Below are positions 9,069 to 18,696 of a stretch of 47,176 nucleotides of DNA, one piece after another (the first letter of the stretch is position 1; every line of letters begins with the position of its first letter). The translations under genes and the position numbers were made by a program. Source of the stretch: Arcobacteraceae bacterium (GTDB lineage: Bacteria > Campylobacterota > Campylobacteria > Campylobacterales > Arcobacteraceae); assembly GCA_029934475.1 (NCBI GenBank), contig JAOZMC010000004.1:1-47176 (forward strand), written 5' to 3'. The notes under the pieces are model-generated. The model saw only the letters and a list, made by a program, of their open reading frames with translations, made no database searches and was not told the DNA's origin.

Positions 9069-10017
9069 AAAAAACTTGCTATTATCTATAGAGTCAAGTT
9101 GTGACGATAGCAGTATTGCCATAACTTGTGTAGATGACTACAAGATAGTTTTCAGCGAAAAAGTATCACAAGAGAGCGAACATGACAAATATGGCGGAGT
9201 AGTGCCGGAGCTTGCTAGTAGATTGCACTTAGAAGCACTACCAAAGATATTTGCAAAGACCGAAAGGTATTTTCCATATCTTTGTGCTGTAGCTGTGACG
9301 ACTGCGCCTGGACTGAAAGTATCTTTGACACAAGGTGTAAGTATGGCAAAGGCTATAAGCATAGGGCTAGATATACCGCTAATACCTATAAACCACCTAC
9401 AAGGACACATATATTCGCTGTTTATACAAAAAGAAACTCAGTTTCCTATCTGTTGTCTACTAGTCTCTGGCGGACACACGAAGCTCATGCAAGTAGAAAA
9501 AAACAGCTCAAAAACTATAGGTGAGACTATGGACGATAGTTTTGGCGAGAGTTATGACAAAGTAGCCAAGATGTTGGGTCTATCATATCCGGGTGGTCCT
9601 ATAGTAGAACAGTATGCTCTAAGTGGAGATGAAAACAGATGGACTTTTCCAGTGCCACTTCGACAAAGTCCACAGATAATGTTTAGCTACAGTGGTCTCA
9701 AAAATGCGGTAAGAATAGTTATAAACAAAGAGCCAAACCTAGACAAACAGACCAAAAGTGATATTTGTGCCAGTTTTCAAAAAACAGCGGTCTCACATAT
9801 CATCATGAAGCTCAAAAAACATTTTAGGACAAATCCACCACAAAATTTTGCCGTAGTAGGCGGAGCAAGTGCAAATATATACCTACAAGATGAACTCAAA
9901 AAGCTACTAGCGAAGTTTGATTGTGCAAATTTTCAAGCACCACTTATGAAATATTGTGGCGACAATGCCGAAATGATAGGCAGATGTGCCATAGAAAAAC
10001 AGAGAAAACCTCTCTAG
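9049..10017 (+). CDS. tsaD: tRNA N6-adenosine threonylcarbamoyltransferase (TsaD)
   Basis: Transfers threonylcarbamoyl to A37 of ANN-decoding tRNAs, together with TsaB and TsaE. The protein is 322 residues, close to the family length. It has the ASKHA-fold start LSIESSCDD, metal-binding H116 and H120 in HLQGH, the VSGGH phosphate loop, the [10 protein letters not shown] block and the NAEMIGR end motif. The ATG lies within the last codons of fabG; no closer start is available before the conserved N-terminus. The gene ends only three bases from the end of the convergent dxr. Confidence 0.95.
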   Translation: MADCIHKKNLLLSIESSCDDSSIAITCVDDYKIVFSEKVSQESEHDKYGGVVPELASRLHLEALPKIFAKTERYFPYLCAVAVTTAPGLKVSLTQGVSMAKAISIGLDIPLIPINHLQGHIYSLFIQKETQFPICCLLVSGGHTKLMQVEKNSSKTIGETMDDSFGESYDKVAKMLGLSYPGGPIVEQYALSGDENRWTFPVPLRQSPQIMFSYSGLKNAVRIVINKEPNLDKQTKSDICASFQKTAVSHIIMKLKKHFRTNPPQNFAVVGGASANIYLQDELKKLLAKFDCANFQAPLMKYCGDNAEMIGRCAIEKQRKPL

Positions 10018-10020
10018 TCG

Positions 10021-11088
10021 CTACTTTTCTGTCTGCCTTATTTGTCGGTCTATAGCATATATATCATCTATAGTGTTGATCTTTGGGCTGTGATATTTAT
10101 TTACCATATCCAACACAAAACGAGATATATCCACAAATGATATACCACCACCTAAAAACCTAGTCACAGCTATCTCATTTGCCGTGTTTAGCACCACTGC
10201 TAGTGATGGATTGTCTAGCATATCATCTTTGAGACTAAATATAGGATACCGCAAGTTGTCAATCTGTCTAAACTCCAAAGACCCTATGTCGCTTAGGGAT
10301 ATAGACCTCATCATATCAGTACTACAGCTACCAGTTAGTGCATAGGATATAGGCAATATCATAGATGGGTTTGCCATATGTGCTACAGTGCTGCCGTCTT
10401 TATATGATACAAATGCATGGATTATCGACTTTGGCTCTATGATGGCATCTATATTTTTAGATCCAAACAACCAATAAGCCTCCACGATTTCCAAAAGTTT
10501 GTTTGCCATAGTGGCACTATCTATAGTGATCTTCTCTCCCATAGACCAGTTGGGGTGGTTTAGAGCATCTTTTATGGTTATATCTTTAAACTTATCTAGT
10601 GACAAATCTCTAAAACTGCCACCAGATGCGGTGATAGTTAGACGGTCAAGATTTTTTGTCTTGTCTAAAATATATTGCAAACTAAAATGCTCGCTATCTA
10701 TGGGGATTATCTTTGATATATCTATAAACTGTCCTGCAGTTACAAGCGATTCTTTGTTTGCTAGGGCGACTTTTTTGCCACACGATATAGCCGTGAGTGT
10801 AGGAGCTAGTCCTATGAAACCTGTCAAGGCATTGACTACTAATTTACTTGAGGAGTTTTCTATAGCATCAAGCATAGCTTGCTTGCCAAAGTGAACATTT
10901 GGATGATTGACTTTGTGGATATCTCGCTTGTGAGCTATGACTACACTCTTTGGATTTGTTATAGTGAGCTGTCTGTTGAGTAGTTGGATATTTTCTCCAG
11001 CTACTAGCAGATCTATATGTAGCTTGTGGGACAAGGCTACTTTGATACAGTTCGCACCAATAGAACCAGTGCAACCTAAGATTATCAA
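10021..11088 (-). CDS. dxr: 1-deoxy-D-xylulose 5-phosphate reductoisomerase (Dxr/IspC)
   Basis: Converts DXP to 2-C-methyl-D-erythritol 4-phosphate with NADPH and a divalent metal, the committed step of the MEP isoprenoid pathway. It has 355 residues, slightly short for the family. I see the NADPH site near residue 4 (GCTGSIG, with Cys in place of the usual Ser), ALANKESLV, the metal-binding PIDSEH, ASGGSFR, HPNWSMG and the MANKLLEIVEA block. The start overlaps the cdsA stop by four bases. Membrane-lipid and isoprenoid genes are paired here, as in many bacteria. Confidence 0.95.
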   Translation of the reverse strand: MIILGCTGSIGANCIKVALSHKLHIDLLVAGENIQLLNRQLTITNPKSVVIAHKRDIHKVNHPNVHFGKQAMLDAIENSSSKLVVNALTGFIGLAPTLTAISCGKKVALANKESLVTAGQFIDISKIIPIDSEHFSLQYILDKTKNLDRLTITASGGSFRDLSLDKFKDITIKDALNHPNWSMGEKITIDSATMANKLLEIVEAYWLFGSKNIDAIIEPKSIIHAFVSYKDGSTVAHMANPSMILPISYALTGSCSTDMMRSISLSDIGSLEFRQIDNLRYPIFSLKDDMLDNPSLAVVLNTANEIAVTRFLGGGISFVDISRFVLDMVNKYHSPKINTIDDIYAIDRQIRQTEK

Positions 11089-11837
11089 ACAGTAAACCTA
11101 AGCAACACGACCAATATCACACTAGCAAACAGATAGCCATCTGCTCTGTCTAGCATACCGCCATGTCCAGGAAATATATCGCCACTGTCTTTTATCTCTG
11201 CTTGTCGTTTGAGATAACTTTCAAACAGATCGCCAAATATAGATGATATAGCTGTGACAAACGATATAAGTAGCCCAGTCACAAAACTAAGCTGACTGAT
11301 TACAAAAAGCGAACCCAGCACAGTAGCGACTATTATGCCACCTGCCACACCTTCTAGGGTCTTGTTTGGACTTGTTGGGCTGAACTTGGTTTTGCCAAAC
11401 TTTTTGCCTATAAAATATGCCCCTATATCTGTGCTTATGACTATGACTATAAGCCACACAAATGCTTTCAAGCCATATGATACATAGAGTGAAAATATAA
11501 ATAGATACGACACGAGTGGATAAGCTAAAGGCAGCATCTCTTTTGGTTTGATAGAGTTGTTGTAGGCTAGTTTTGACAACAGCACTATAGCCATGACAAG
11601 CACTATCTCCTCTGGCTTTGGATAAAACAAAGCCACAGTCCATACGACCAAACTATATATCACCATAACTTTTGAAGCGGTTCCAAATATCTTTTGAGCC
11701 TCTATGACAGACAGTGCCATCATGACACCTAGCACTGCCCATGTTAAAAATATATTGTTCACGAAACCAACTATCAAAAACCCAACAAAAAGCAACACTG
11801 CTGTTGTGGTTCTTTGCTTTAGGTCAGAGCTTGCCAT
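11085..11837 (-). CDS. cdsA: Phosphatidate cytidylyltransferase (CdsA)
   Basis: Makes CDP-diacylglycerol from phosphatidate and CTP, the branch point for phospholipid synthesis. A 250-residue integral membrane protein with about seven hydrophobic segments. The C-terminal family signature is complete: SYLKRQAEIKD, then PGHGGMLDRADG. It overlaps the upstream lipoprotein gene at the start and dxr at the end, so the three form one transcription unit read from the minus strand. Confidence 0.95.
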   Translation of the reverse strand: MASSDLKQRTTTAVLLFVGFLIVGFVNNIFLTWAVLGVMMALSVIEAQKIFGTASKVMVIYSLVVWTVALFYPKPEEIVLVMAIVLLSKLAYNNSIKPKEMLPLAYPLVSYLFIFSLYVSYGLKAFVWLIVIVISTDIGAYFIGKKFGKTKFSPTSPNKTLEGVAGGIIVATVLGSLFVISQLSFVTGLLISFVTAISSIFGDLFESYLKRQAEIKDSGDIFPGHGGMLDRADGYLFASVILVVLLRFTV

Positions 11838-12427
11838 TATAGTCCTAGATTTACAAATATTCTACTGTTATATACTTTGACAGATTCTATAGTTCCCAAT
11901 GATTTGCTGTCTTGACTTAAGTTGTATATATATTTTTTTGATAAAGACTCCAAAACTGTTTTGGCTATAAGTTTCGTGATGATCTCTTGTGGATCATAAG
12001 TGATATATTTTGACGAAGAAAAGTTTTCAAACTTAATATCTCGCACTTGTAAGTTTTTGAAAAATATCTTTTTTGATTTTGTTTCAAACCTTATGCCTGA
12101 TGTTATATCTATAATACCGTTTAGACCCTTTGGAAAAAGATAGTTTACAAACTTGAAATTTGCTACGACTACAAGTTTGTCGTTGTTGTTTTGTTCATAA
12201 GCAACTGGGTCTTTGATATATAAAGTCCCTTTCATAGCTCCATACGATACAGTTTGCTGTGTAGGATACTGTGTTTTCAAAGTATCGTTTAGTTTGGGGG
12301 TTGGTATGATAAACGAGTAGTTTACTTTATCTACCTTGTTGTAGTTTGTTTTGCTACTTGAACCAGTCAAAACACACCCCGTAAATATAAATACTGCCAA
12401 TATAACCAAAATAATATTTTTTATCAT
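11837..12427 (-). CDS. Putative lipoprotein, DUF1439-like
   Basis: A 196-residue protein with a lipoprotein signal: a hydrophobic segment followed by the lipobox FTGC, acylated Cys at residue 18. The mature part is rich in beta strand and resembles the DUF1439 family (YceB-type), whose members have a lipid-binding-like barrel fold but no settled function. It is first in a unit with cdsA and dxr and preceded by AAAGGA. Membrane anchoring is well supported; the family call is by appearance only. Confidence 0.6.
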   Translation of the reverse strand: MIKNIILVILAVFIFTGCVLTGSSSKTNYNKVDKVNYSFIIPTPKLNDTLKTQYPTQQTVSYGAMKGTLYIKDPVAYEQNNNDKLVVVANFKFVNYLFPKGLNGIIDITSGIRFETKSKKIFFKNLQVRDIKFENFSSSKYITYDPQEIITKLIAKTVLESLSKKYIYNLSQDSKSLGTIESVKVYNSRIFVNLGL

Positions 12428-12448
12428 CTTATAATCCTTTTTTTGTTA

Positions 12449-12456
12449 ATTATATC
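12449..12456 (-). promoter_or_regulatory. Putative -10 element for the lipoprotein-cdsA-dxr unit
   Basis: GATATAAT on the minus strand, 21 bases before the ATG at 12427, with AAAGGA between them. Confidence 0.5.
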
Positions 12457-12490
12457 CAAAAACAATAAAATTAAGCTAAAAAAGATAAAA

Positions 12491-12496
12491 TAATAT
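12491..12496 (+). promoter_or_regulatory. Putative -10 element for the antiporter-nadE run
   Basis: TAATAT within an A/T-rich stretch (GATAAAATAATATAAAA), 16 bases before the ATG at 12513. The exact hexamer is uncertain; an adjacent TAAAAT is equally possible. Confidence 0.35.
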
Positions 12497-12512
12497 AAAA
12501 AAAGGACATTTT

Positions 12513-13868
12513 ATGCATCACGATTTATGGTTATATTCAACTATAGTTATATCTCTCATAGTATTCGCAAAGATATTATCATCTAAGACAAGGACTGTAG
12601 ATGTGCTATGGCTTATACTGTTTGGTAGTGTAGCGGTAAATCTAGGTATATTACCACAAGAACATCAAGTCATAGAAGCTATAGGTGAGTGGGGCATAGT
12701 ATTTATAATGTTTGCTTTGGGGTTCGATGAAAACTTATCTCACTTTATGCGAGGACTCAAAAAAAGCATGGGCATAGCTATCATAGGTGCTTTGTTTCCG
12801 TTTTTGGCAGGATATTATACTGCTGGATTTTTTGGGTTTGACTTTTATAGTCAGATGATATGGGGGCTTACTATGACAGCGACTGCCGTGTCTCTAACTA
12901 TGGTGAGCTTAAGAGACGAAAACTTACACAAATCTACTGCTGCTACAGCTATCATGACCGCAGCCGTGGTAGATGATGTGCTTTCGCTCATTGGCTTGTC
13001 TATACTTATGCCTATCATAATTAGTGCTGGACATGTTACATCTTCTGGTATAGACATAAGTGGGCTTGGTATTATCATGCTGAAAGTTGTGCTGTTTTTT
13101 GGTATCATGGCATTTATAGGGCTTATACTATTTCCTGATACTCTTGTAGTAGAAAAAAACAAAAAACACGGAATCATATTTAATCTAGCCGTGAAAATAC
13201 GATACCAGCTAGGCATACGAAAACTACTAGTCACACAAAATGGCAAATTTACCCCTGTCATCATGATACTTATAGCATTTACATTTGGACTGTTAGCTGA
13301 AGTGTTTGGCTTTCACCCTGCTATCGGGGCATATTTTGGAGGTTTGTTTCTCAAGGGTGAGTATTTTAACTTCAATATAAACAAAGAGATAAAATCTCAC
13401 CAAAAAGAAGCAAAATATATCATAGATCATCTTGCGTTTACTATCTTTGGTCCTATATTTTTCTTGATGTTAGGAACTAAACTTTTGTTTGATGTAGAGA
13501 TCATATTAAATGTACTGTTTCCTATATTTGTGTTGTTTGTGACGGTTTTGATATTACAGGTCGTGTCAGCTAGCACGGCAGCTAGATACACTGGCAGATA
13601 CGAATGGCACGAAAGTGTGATGATAGGTTTTGGTATGCTAGGACGAGCTGAGCTTGCATTTATCGTCATAAATATAGCATTTACTCAGCATCATATCATA
13701 TCACTAGAACAGTTTTATATACTTATAGGGGTTGTGTTTTTGCTGAACCTTACTGTGCCTACAGCTATCAAATGGTGGAAACCGTATTATCTAGGCAAAA
13801 AAGAGTTTAAGTTGTTTGGAGTTTTGTTGTCAAGAAAAGAAAATATCTGGATGGATTGTGATGAATAA
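12513..13868 (+). CDS. CPA2-family monovalent cation/proton antiporter
   Basis: A 451-residue inner-membrane protein with 11-13 hydrophobic segments and the architecture of CPA2 antiporters (Na+/H+ or K+/H+ exchange). The ion-site pair D154-D155 in AAVVDDVLSL is the DD form typical of electrogenic exchangers. The family motif GxxLPxLxGY-like stretch near residues 92-102 and the GMLGRAELAFIV stretch near the end also fit. There is no C-terminal TrkA-N/KTN domain. The ATG follows an AAAGGA site. It overlaps nadE by eight bases. Which ion is carried cannot be told from sequence. Confidence 0.85.
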   Translation: MHHDLWLYSTIVISLIVFAKILSSKTRTVDVLWLILFGSVAVNLGILPQEHQVIEAIGEWGIVFIMFALGFDENLSHFMRGLKKSMGIAIIGALFPFLAGYYTAGFFGFDFYSQMIWGLTMTATAVSLTMVSLRDENLHKSTAATAIMTAAVVDDVLSLIGLSILMPIIISAGHVTSSGIDISGLGIIMLKVVLFFGIMAFIGLILFPDTLVVEKNKKHGIIFNLAVKIRYQLGIRKLLVTQNGKFTPVIMILIAFTFGLLAEVFGFHPAIGAYFGGLFLKGEYFNFNINKEIKSHQKEAKYIIDHLAFTIFGPIFFLMLGTKLLFDVEIILNVLFPIFVLFVTVLILQVVSASTAARYTGRYEWHESVMIGFGMLGRAELAFIVINIAFTQHHIISLEQFYILIGVVFLLNLTVPTAIKWWKPYYLGKKEFKLFGVLLSRKENIWMDCDE

Positions 13869-14616
13869 CAAACAAATCAAAGACAATTTGGTCAAGTTTA
13901 TTCAACACGAACTAAAAAAAACAAAAGCACAAAAACTTGTAGTAGGCTTAAGTGGTGGTCTGGACTCTGCAGTCGTCGCGATGCTATGTTTACATGCAGT
14001 TGGTGCTGAAAATTTAAAATGCGTCTTGATGCCATCACAAAACTCAAGTGCCAGTAGCATAGAGGATGCAAAACAGCTATGCCACAAGTTTGATATAGGT
14101 TATGAGATAGTCCATATAGGACAAGTCGTCAGTAGCTATTTTTTAGACAAAAGTTCCACACCGCTACAGGTAGGCAACTTCACAGCTAGAGTGAGAATGG
14201 CAACTTTGTATGATATTAGTAGTAGTATTGATGGTGTAGTTGTAGGCACTTCAAACCGCTCTGAGATTTTGCTAGGATATGGCACTATATATGGTGACAC
14301 AGCATGTGCTTTCAATCCAATAGGCAATATATACAAAAGTAGTCTATATAAGTTTGGCACATATCTACAGATAACAGAAAATATCTTGACCAAAAAACCA
14401 TCGGCAGATCTATGGAGCGGACAGACAGACGAACAAGAGCTGGGCTTCAGCTATGAAAAGATTGACGAAGTTTTGAAAAAACTTGTAGATGATGGTATTG
14501 ACAGATCACAGCTTTTAGAGAAGGGATATGACAAAGTTTTGATAGATATGATAATAGATCGTATGACAAAATATAGCTTCAAGCTACATATGCCAAATAT
14601 AGCAAAGATAGTTTGA
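13861..14616 (+). CDS. nadE: NH3-dependent NAD+ synthetase (NadE)
   Basis: Amidates nicotinic acid adenine dinucleotide to NAD+ using ATP and ammonia. It has 251 residues and no N-terminal glutaminase domain, so it is the ammonia-dependent type. The PP-loop is GLSGGLDSAVVA near residues 28-39; VVGTSNRSE and the KKPSADLWSGQTDE block complete the active site. I use the ATG at 13861; the longer frame back to 13816 only covers the end of the antiporter gene. Confidence 0.95.
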   Translation: MNNKQIKDNLVKFIQHELKKTKAQKLVVGLSGGLDSAVVAMLCLHAVGAENLKCVLMPSQNSSASSIEDAKQLCHKFDIGYEIVHIGQVVSSYFLDKSSTPLQVGNFTARVRMATLYDISSSIDGVVVGTSNRSEILLGYGTIYGDTACAFNPIGNIYKSSLYKFGTYLQITENILTKKPSADLWSGQTDEQELGFSYEKIDEVLKKLVDDGIDRSQLLEKGYDKVLIDMIIDRMTKYSFKLHMPNIAKIV

Positions 14617-15755
14617 TGGACTATAAAGATATACCATTTTTTACACCTTTTGTCGATAATGCAGATATAGAAAACTTCACAAAGGGTTTGAAAAACACAC
14701 AAAATATATCTAGTGTAGATATAGAAAACAGGTTCAAAGAGTTATTTATAGTGGAGCATTGTGTAGCTGTGCCAAATATAAGTTTCGCCATAAAGATAGC
14801 TTTGGAAGTATATGACACAAAAAGAGGTGATGAGGTCATGATGAGTGTTTGTTCACCAGTAGTTTTGCCTCAAGCGGTTAGGCACTTGGACTGCAAGCCT
14901 GTGTTTATAGATATCATGACAGACAACTACAATATGGACTTAGATAAGTTTGAGACATATCTTGAAGAAAATTATCATAAAAAAATAAAAATACTCCTAT
15001 GGACAATCATGCCAGATGTTATACATGACATAGATAGACTAGAAAAAATATGCGAAAACTACAAGATAAAACTAGTTAAAATAGCTATAAATATGCTGGG
15101 TCAAAAATATGGCAATATAGATATATCTACTCAAAAAGCAGATATATCAATATTGACTTTGACCAAACAGCTTACAGATAAAAAAATAGCAGATATAGCG
15201 ATATTGACAACACAAGATGAAACGACAGCACAAAAGCTTTATGTCCAAAAATCAAATGGTTTGCCTATGGTGTATCACGGCGATCGTGAGCTTGAATATC
15301 TATATGATGTGGAGTCGGTTGGGCATGATTTTCACTTAGATATCCTTTCTATGATATACAATTTGACACAGTTGGAAAAATATGAAACATATATTCAAAA
15401 ACGGATAGAAATAGCTAAAATATATTGCGAAAAACTTCATGGCTTAAAACATATAACTATCAGTAAATTTGACAAAAATTCTGTATATGGCGAATTTATC
15501 GTCCAAGTGAGCAAAAACAGAGATGCCTTTGCAAGAGAACTCAAGACAAAAGGTATAGTCGCTGGACTTCACTATATACCTTTGCATCTGTTGTCGTATT
15601 ACAAAGAAAAATACAGCTACAAGATCACACTGTATCCAAATGCTTTGAGTAGTTTCAGCAAAATATTATCATTGCCAATATATGAAAATATGAGTTATAG
15701 TCAAGTTGATTTTGTGTGTGAGCAGATTGTAAAGTTAGATGCAAAATGGATATAA
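14616..15755 (+). CDS. DegT/DnrJ/EryC1-fold protein with altered PLP site
   Basis: A 379-residue protein with the fold pattern of sugar aminotransferases: a GDEV strand at 71-74, KPVFIDI at 94-100, a helical segment, and a C-terminal domain ending in LPIYENMSYSQVDFV. The Schiff-base lysine appears kept (K184 in LTKQLTD), but the V-E-D-A-A motif that places Asp against the PLP ring nitrogen reads V-K-I-A-I at 154-158, and the usual S-G-T-A-A-L phosphate site reads P-N-I-S-F-A. The glycine-rich loop after the lysine is also gone. It may therefore be a non-catalytic member or one with new chemistry. It sits between nadE and lpxK with overlaps on both sides. The ATG at 14616 is used; a TTG lies one codon upstream. 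Confidence 0.7.
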   Translation: MDYKDIPFFTPFVDNADIENFTKGLKNTQNISSVDIENRFKELFIVEHCVAVPNISFAIKIALEVYDTKRGDEVMMSVCSPVVLPQAVRHLDCKPVFIDIMTDNYNMDLDKFETYLEENYHKKIKILLWTIMPDVIHDIDRLEKICENYKIKLVKIAINMLGQKYGNIDISTQKADISILTLTKQLTDKKIADIAILTTQDETTAQKLYVQKSNGLPMVYHGDRELEYLYDVESVGHDFHLDILSMIYNLTQLEKYETYIQKRIEIAKIYCEKLHGLKHITISKFDKNSVYGEFIVQVSKNRDAFARELKTKGIVAGLHYIPLHLLSYYKEKYSYKITLYPNALSSFSKILSLPIYENMSYSQVDFVCEQIVKLDAKWI

Positions 15756-16717
15756 ATAGTTTCAAAAACAAAACTTTTTTGCAGGTTGAGCAGTATCTGT
15801 TTTTCCCAAATTTTTTTCAAAAACTTATATCTATAGCAGTCTTGCCATTGACTATGATCTATTGTATGACAATTTTGTATAAAAAAGCCAAGTCATATAT
15901 GGTGTTTTTGCCAGCTGTGCCTGTGATAAGTGTCGGCAACTTGGTTGTAGGCGGAAGTGGCAAGACACCTATAGTAGAGTATCTAGCAAAAAAATACAAA
16001 GATGTGGCAGTAGTGTTGCGAGGACACGGCAGACAGTCAAAAGGTTTGTTGGTCGTGTCATTAAAAGGGGATATAAAAGCTTCTGTCCAACAAAGTGGCG
16101 ATGAAGCTATCTCTCTAGCAAATGCTATATCAAACTGTACAGTCATAGTCAGCGAAGATAGACAAGTAGGTATAGCCAAAGCTATAGAACTAGGAGCGAA
16201 AGTTATATTTCTAGACGATGGATATGCTAAATACAGTATAAAAAAATTTGATATTCTTATCAGACCAAAAGATGAACCACAAAATATATTTTGCCTACCT
16301 AGTGGCGGATACAAACTGCCGAAACTCTTTTATAGTATGGCAGATATAGTTATAAAAGATGGCTATGATTTTAAAAGAGTTGTGAATTTCGAGCAAAACG
16401 GCAAAACTATAGATAAGCTTCCAAGCGACACCGTGTGTATCACAGCTATATCCAAGCCAGGTAGATTGGTAGAGTTTTTGCCGTCAAACTGCGATATAAA
16501 GTCATTTTATGACCACTATGAGTTTCATCCACAAGATATAGACAATATAGTAGAAAATTATCCAACCCACACTATAGTTACAACCAGCAAAGATATACAC
16601 AAGTTAAAACATCTGCTAAAAACCGAGCCAGTATTGATGAAGCTGGAGATAATCCCTACAAAAAGTTTTGATACAAAAATGATAGATGACTTTATCAAAG
16701 GTTATAAATATGCATAA
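15746..16717 (+). CDS. lpxK: Tetraacyldisaccharide 4'-kinase (LpxK)
   Basis: Phosphorylates the 4' position of the lipid A disaccharide at the inner membrane. It has 323 residues, usual length. One N-terminal membrane-associated helix (about 24-46) is followed by SVGNLVVGGSGKTP, the family's Walker A, then VVLRGHGR, QSGDEA and the Walker B-like VIFLDDGYA. The ATG lies within the last ten bases of the preceding gene. It indicates a Gram-negative outer membrane with lipid A. Confidence 0.95.
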   Translation: MDINSFKNKTFLQVEQYLFFPNFFQKLISIAVLPLTMIYCMTILYKKAKSYMVFLPAVPVISVGNLVVGGSGKTPIVEYLAKKYKDVAVVLRGHGRQSKGLLVVSLKGDIKASVQQSGDEAISLANAISNCTVIVSEDRQVGIAKAIELGAKVIFLDDGYAKYSIKKFDILIRPKDEPQNIFCLPSGGYKLPKLFYSMADIVIKDGYDFKRVVNFEQNGKTIDKLPSDTVCITAISKPGRLVEFLPSNCDIKSFYDHYEFHPQDIDNIVENYPTHTIVTTSKDIHKLKHLLKTEPVLMKLEIIPTKSFDTKMIDDFIKGYKYA

Positions 16718-18038
16718 GCTCCAAACATATCTAAACTCCAAAGATATATCACAGCTCCACCCATCTGTGATAGCTTCTATAATAAAACAGTTTGACGATG
16801 AAAAATTTGCAAAAGCTATACAGACGATACCAGCTGAACTCTTGGGCGATGTAGCTCTGGCACTGCCAGATAGATTTATAGATAAAATCGTCTCAAATAC
16901 AGACACAGACAAACTATCCACAGCTCTAGAAAATCTAGAATCAGACGACCAACTAGAGATGATACAAGAGATAGAGCAAATAGACAAACAAAAAGCACAA
17001 AAGCTCATAAAATCCCTCACCAAAAAAGACCAACAAGATATACAAAGACTCAAAACATACGATGAAAACCAAGCAGGTTCACATATGCAGACAGAAGTTT
17101 TTCAAGCAAAGATGAGTGAAAATGTCCATGATATCATACGAAGATTTGCGACACTCAAAAAAAGCGGAGAGTTAGAACATATACAAAACTTGTTTATAAC
17201 AGACGACAAAAACAGCTTGCAACATACCATAGGACTAGACGACCTGCTTGTATTTGAGTTTAAACAAAGTTTACAAGAAAATATAGAGGCAAACAAAGAT
17301 GACTTTGATGTGATATGGACAAAAGATACAACAGATATAAAAGATGTCGTCCACAATTTTGAACAATACGACCTCTCTGTCATACCAGTGGTTGACAAAG
17401 ACCACAAGCTAATAGGACGAATAACTTCAGATGATATACATGATATTATAAATGAGCAAGCTACCAAGCAGATATACAATCTAGCAGGAGTCGATGACGA
17501 TGCCGAAGAGGACGAAAATATCTACAAATCTACAAAAACTAGAGCTATATGGTTGAGTATAAACCTATTTACCGCTATATTAGCATCGCTCATCATAGGA
17601 CTATTTGTCGATACTTTGGGAGCTATTGTAGCGCTAGCTGTGCTTATGCCGATAGTAGCTTCCATGGGAGGCAATGCAGGCACTCAAAGTTTGACAGTAG
17701 CAGTCAGGCAGTTGGCTCTGAGAGACATAGACCAAAGAGATGCTAAAAGAATCGTGAAAAAGGAGCTAGTCATAGCACTGATCAACGGCTTGGTATTTGG
17801 TATAGTCATAGGAGTCGTGTCGGCTGTGTGGTTTAGCATACCATATCTAGGATTTGTTATAGCTATAAGTATGGTTATAAATATAGTTGTTGCTGGATTT
17901 TTCGGTGCATCTATACCGTTGATTTTGCAAAAGTTCGAGATAGATCCAGCTATAGGTAGCACAGTAGTTTTGACTACTATTACCGATGTTGTTGGATTTT
18001 TTCTATTTTTGTGGCTGGCAACTTTGATATTATTATGA
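16710..18038 (+). CDS. mgtE: Magnesium transporter MgtE
   Basis: Mg2+-gated Mg2+ channel. With the ATG at 16710 (AAAGG upstream) it has 442 residues. Domains in order: helical N domain (about 1-125), two CBS domains (about 130-255), a linking plug helix, and five transmembrane helices from about 280. The conserved pore block MPIVASMGGNAGTQSLT lies near 313-329, and the C-terminal helices include the conserved ITDVVGFF Asp. The acidic residues at the N/CBS interface suggest ordinary Mg2+ feedback. No Mg2+ riboswitch is visible upstream because the gene begins inside lpxK. Confidence 0.95.
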   Translation: MHKLQTYLNSKDISQLHPSVIASIIKQFDDEKFAKAIQTIPAELLGDVALALPDRFIDKIVSNTDTDKLSTALENLESDDQLEMIQEIEQIDKQKAQKLIKSLTKKDQQDIQRLKTYDENQAGSHMQTEVFQAKMSENVHDIIRRFATLKKSGELEHIQNLFITDDKNSLQHTIGLDDLLVFEFKQSLQENIEANKDDFDVIWTKDTTDIKDVVHNFEQYDLSVIPVVDKDHKLIGRITSDDIHDIINEQATKQIYNLAGVDDDAEEDENIYKSTKTRAIWLSINLFTAILASLIIGLFVDTLGAIVALAVLMPIVASMGGNAGTQSLTVAVRQLALRDIDQRDAKRIVKKELVIALINGLVFGIVIGVVSAVWFSIPYLGFVIAISMVINIVVAGFFGASIPLILQKFEIDPAIGSTVVLTTITDVVGFFLFLWLATLILL

Positions 18039-18044
18039 TACAAT
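18037..18044 (+). promoter_or_regulatory. Putative -10 element for plsY-folB-aldehyde dehydrogenase
   Basis: GATACAAT overlapping the mgtE stop codon, 34 bases before the plsY ATG; AAGGAG precedes the ATG. The same octamer occurs upstream of the second beta-barrel gene at 33053. Confidence 0.45.
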
Positions 18045-18078
18045 ACAAAAAAATAAAAATAAAAGATTAAGGAGTTTT

Positions 18079-18696
18079 ATGGAGTTTATAAATATAAATA
18101 TAGTGTTTTATCTGGTGGCATATCTAGTGGGGTCTATCCCATTTGGTTTGATATTGGCAAAAAGGTTTGCAAATGTCGATGTCCAGCAGTCAGGCAGTCA
18201 AAGCATAGGTGCTACAAATGTGCTAAGAGTGGTCAAACAAAAAGACCCAAAACTAGCAAAAAAGTTAGGCTTTGCTACTATCACACTGGATGCGTTAAAA
18301 GGTATCTTGGTCATAGCCGTAGCATATAGATATGATATGCCACTAGAGACGATATGGGCTATAGCTGTGCTGTCTGTGCTAGGGCATTGTTATAGTATAT
18401 ATCTCGTATTTGAAGGTGGCAAAGGTGTGGCTACTGCTTTGGGTGTGTTTGTGGTGTTGTTGCCGTTGCCGACTATCGCTGGGGCTGTAGTGTGGATAGT
18501 CTCTGCGAAGTTGTTGAAAATATCGTCTGTAAGTTCGCTGTTGGGTATATTGGCTATCATGATAACTGCTGTTATCTTAAACGATGGTCTAGGCATTGAC
18601 TCAAATATCCCGCTTTTTATGATAGTATTTATCATATTTTATAAACATATACCAAATATCACTAGAGTATTTCAAGGAAATGAGCAAAGGATTTGA
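18079..18696 (+). CDS. plsY: Acyl-phosphate glycerol-3-phosphate acyltransferase (PlsY)
   Basis: Integral membrane enzyme making lysophosphatidate from acyl-phosphate and glycerol 3-phosphate. 205 residues, with about five to seven hydrophobic segments. All three family motifs are seen: GSIPFGLILAK near 18-28 with QSGSQSIGATNVLR after it, GHCYSIYLVFEGGKGVAT near 101-118, and the C-terminal KHIPNITR. AAGGAG lies 5 bases before the ATG. Its stop overlaps the folB start. Confidence 0.95.
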   Translation: MEFININIVFYLVAYLVGSIPFGLILAKRFANVDVQQSGSQSIGATNVLRVVKQKDPKLAKKLGFATITLDALKGILVIAVAYRYDMPLETIWAIAVLSVLGHCYSIYLVFEGGKGVATALGVFVVLLPLPTIAGAVVWIVSAKLLKISSVSSLLGILAIMITAVILNDGLGIDSNIPLFMIVFIIFYKHIPNITRVFQGNEQRI

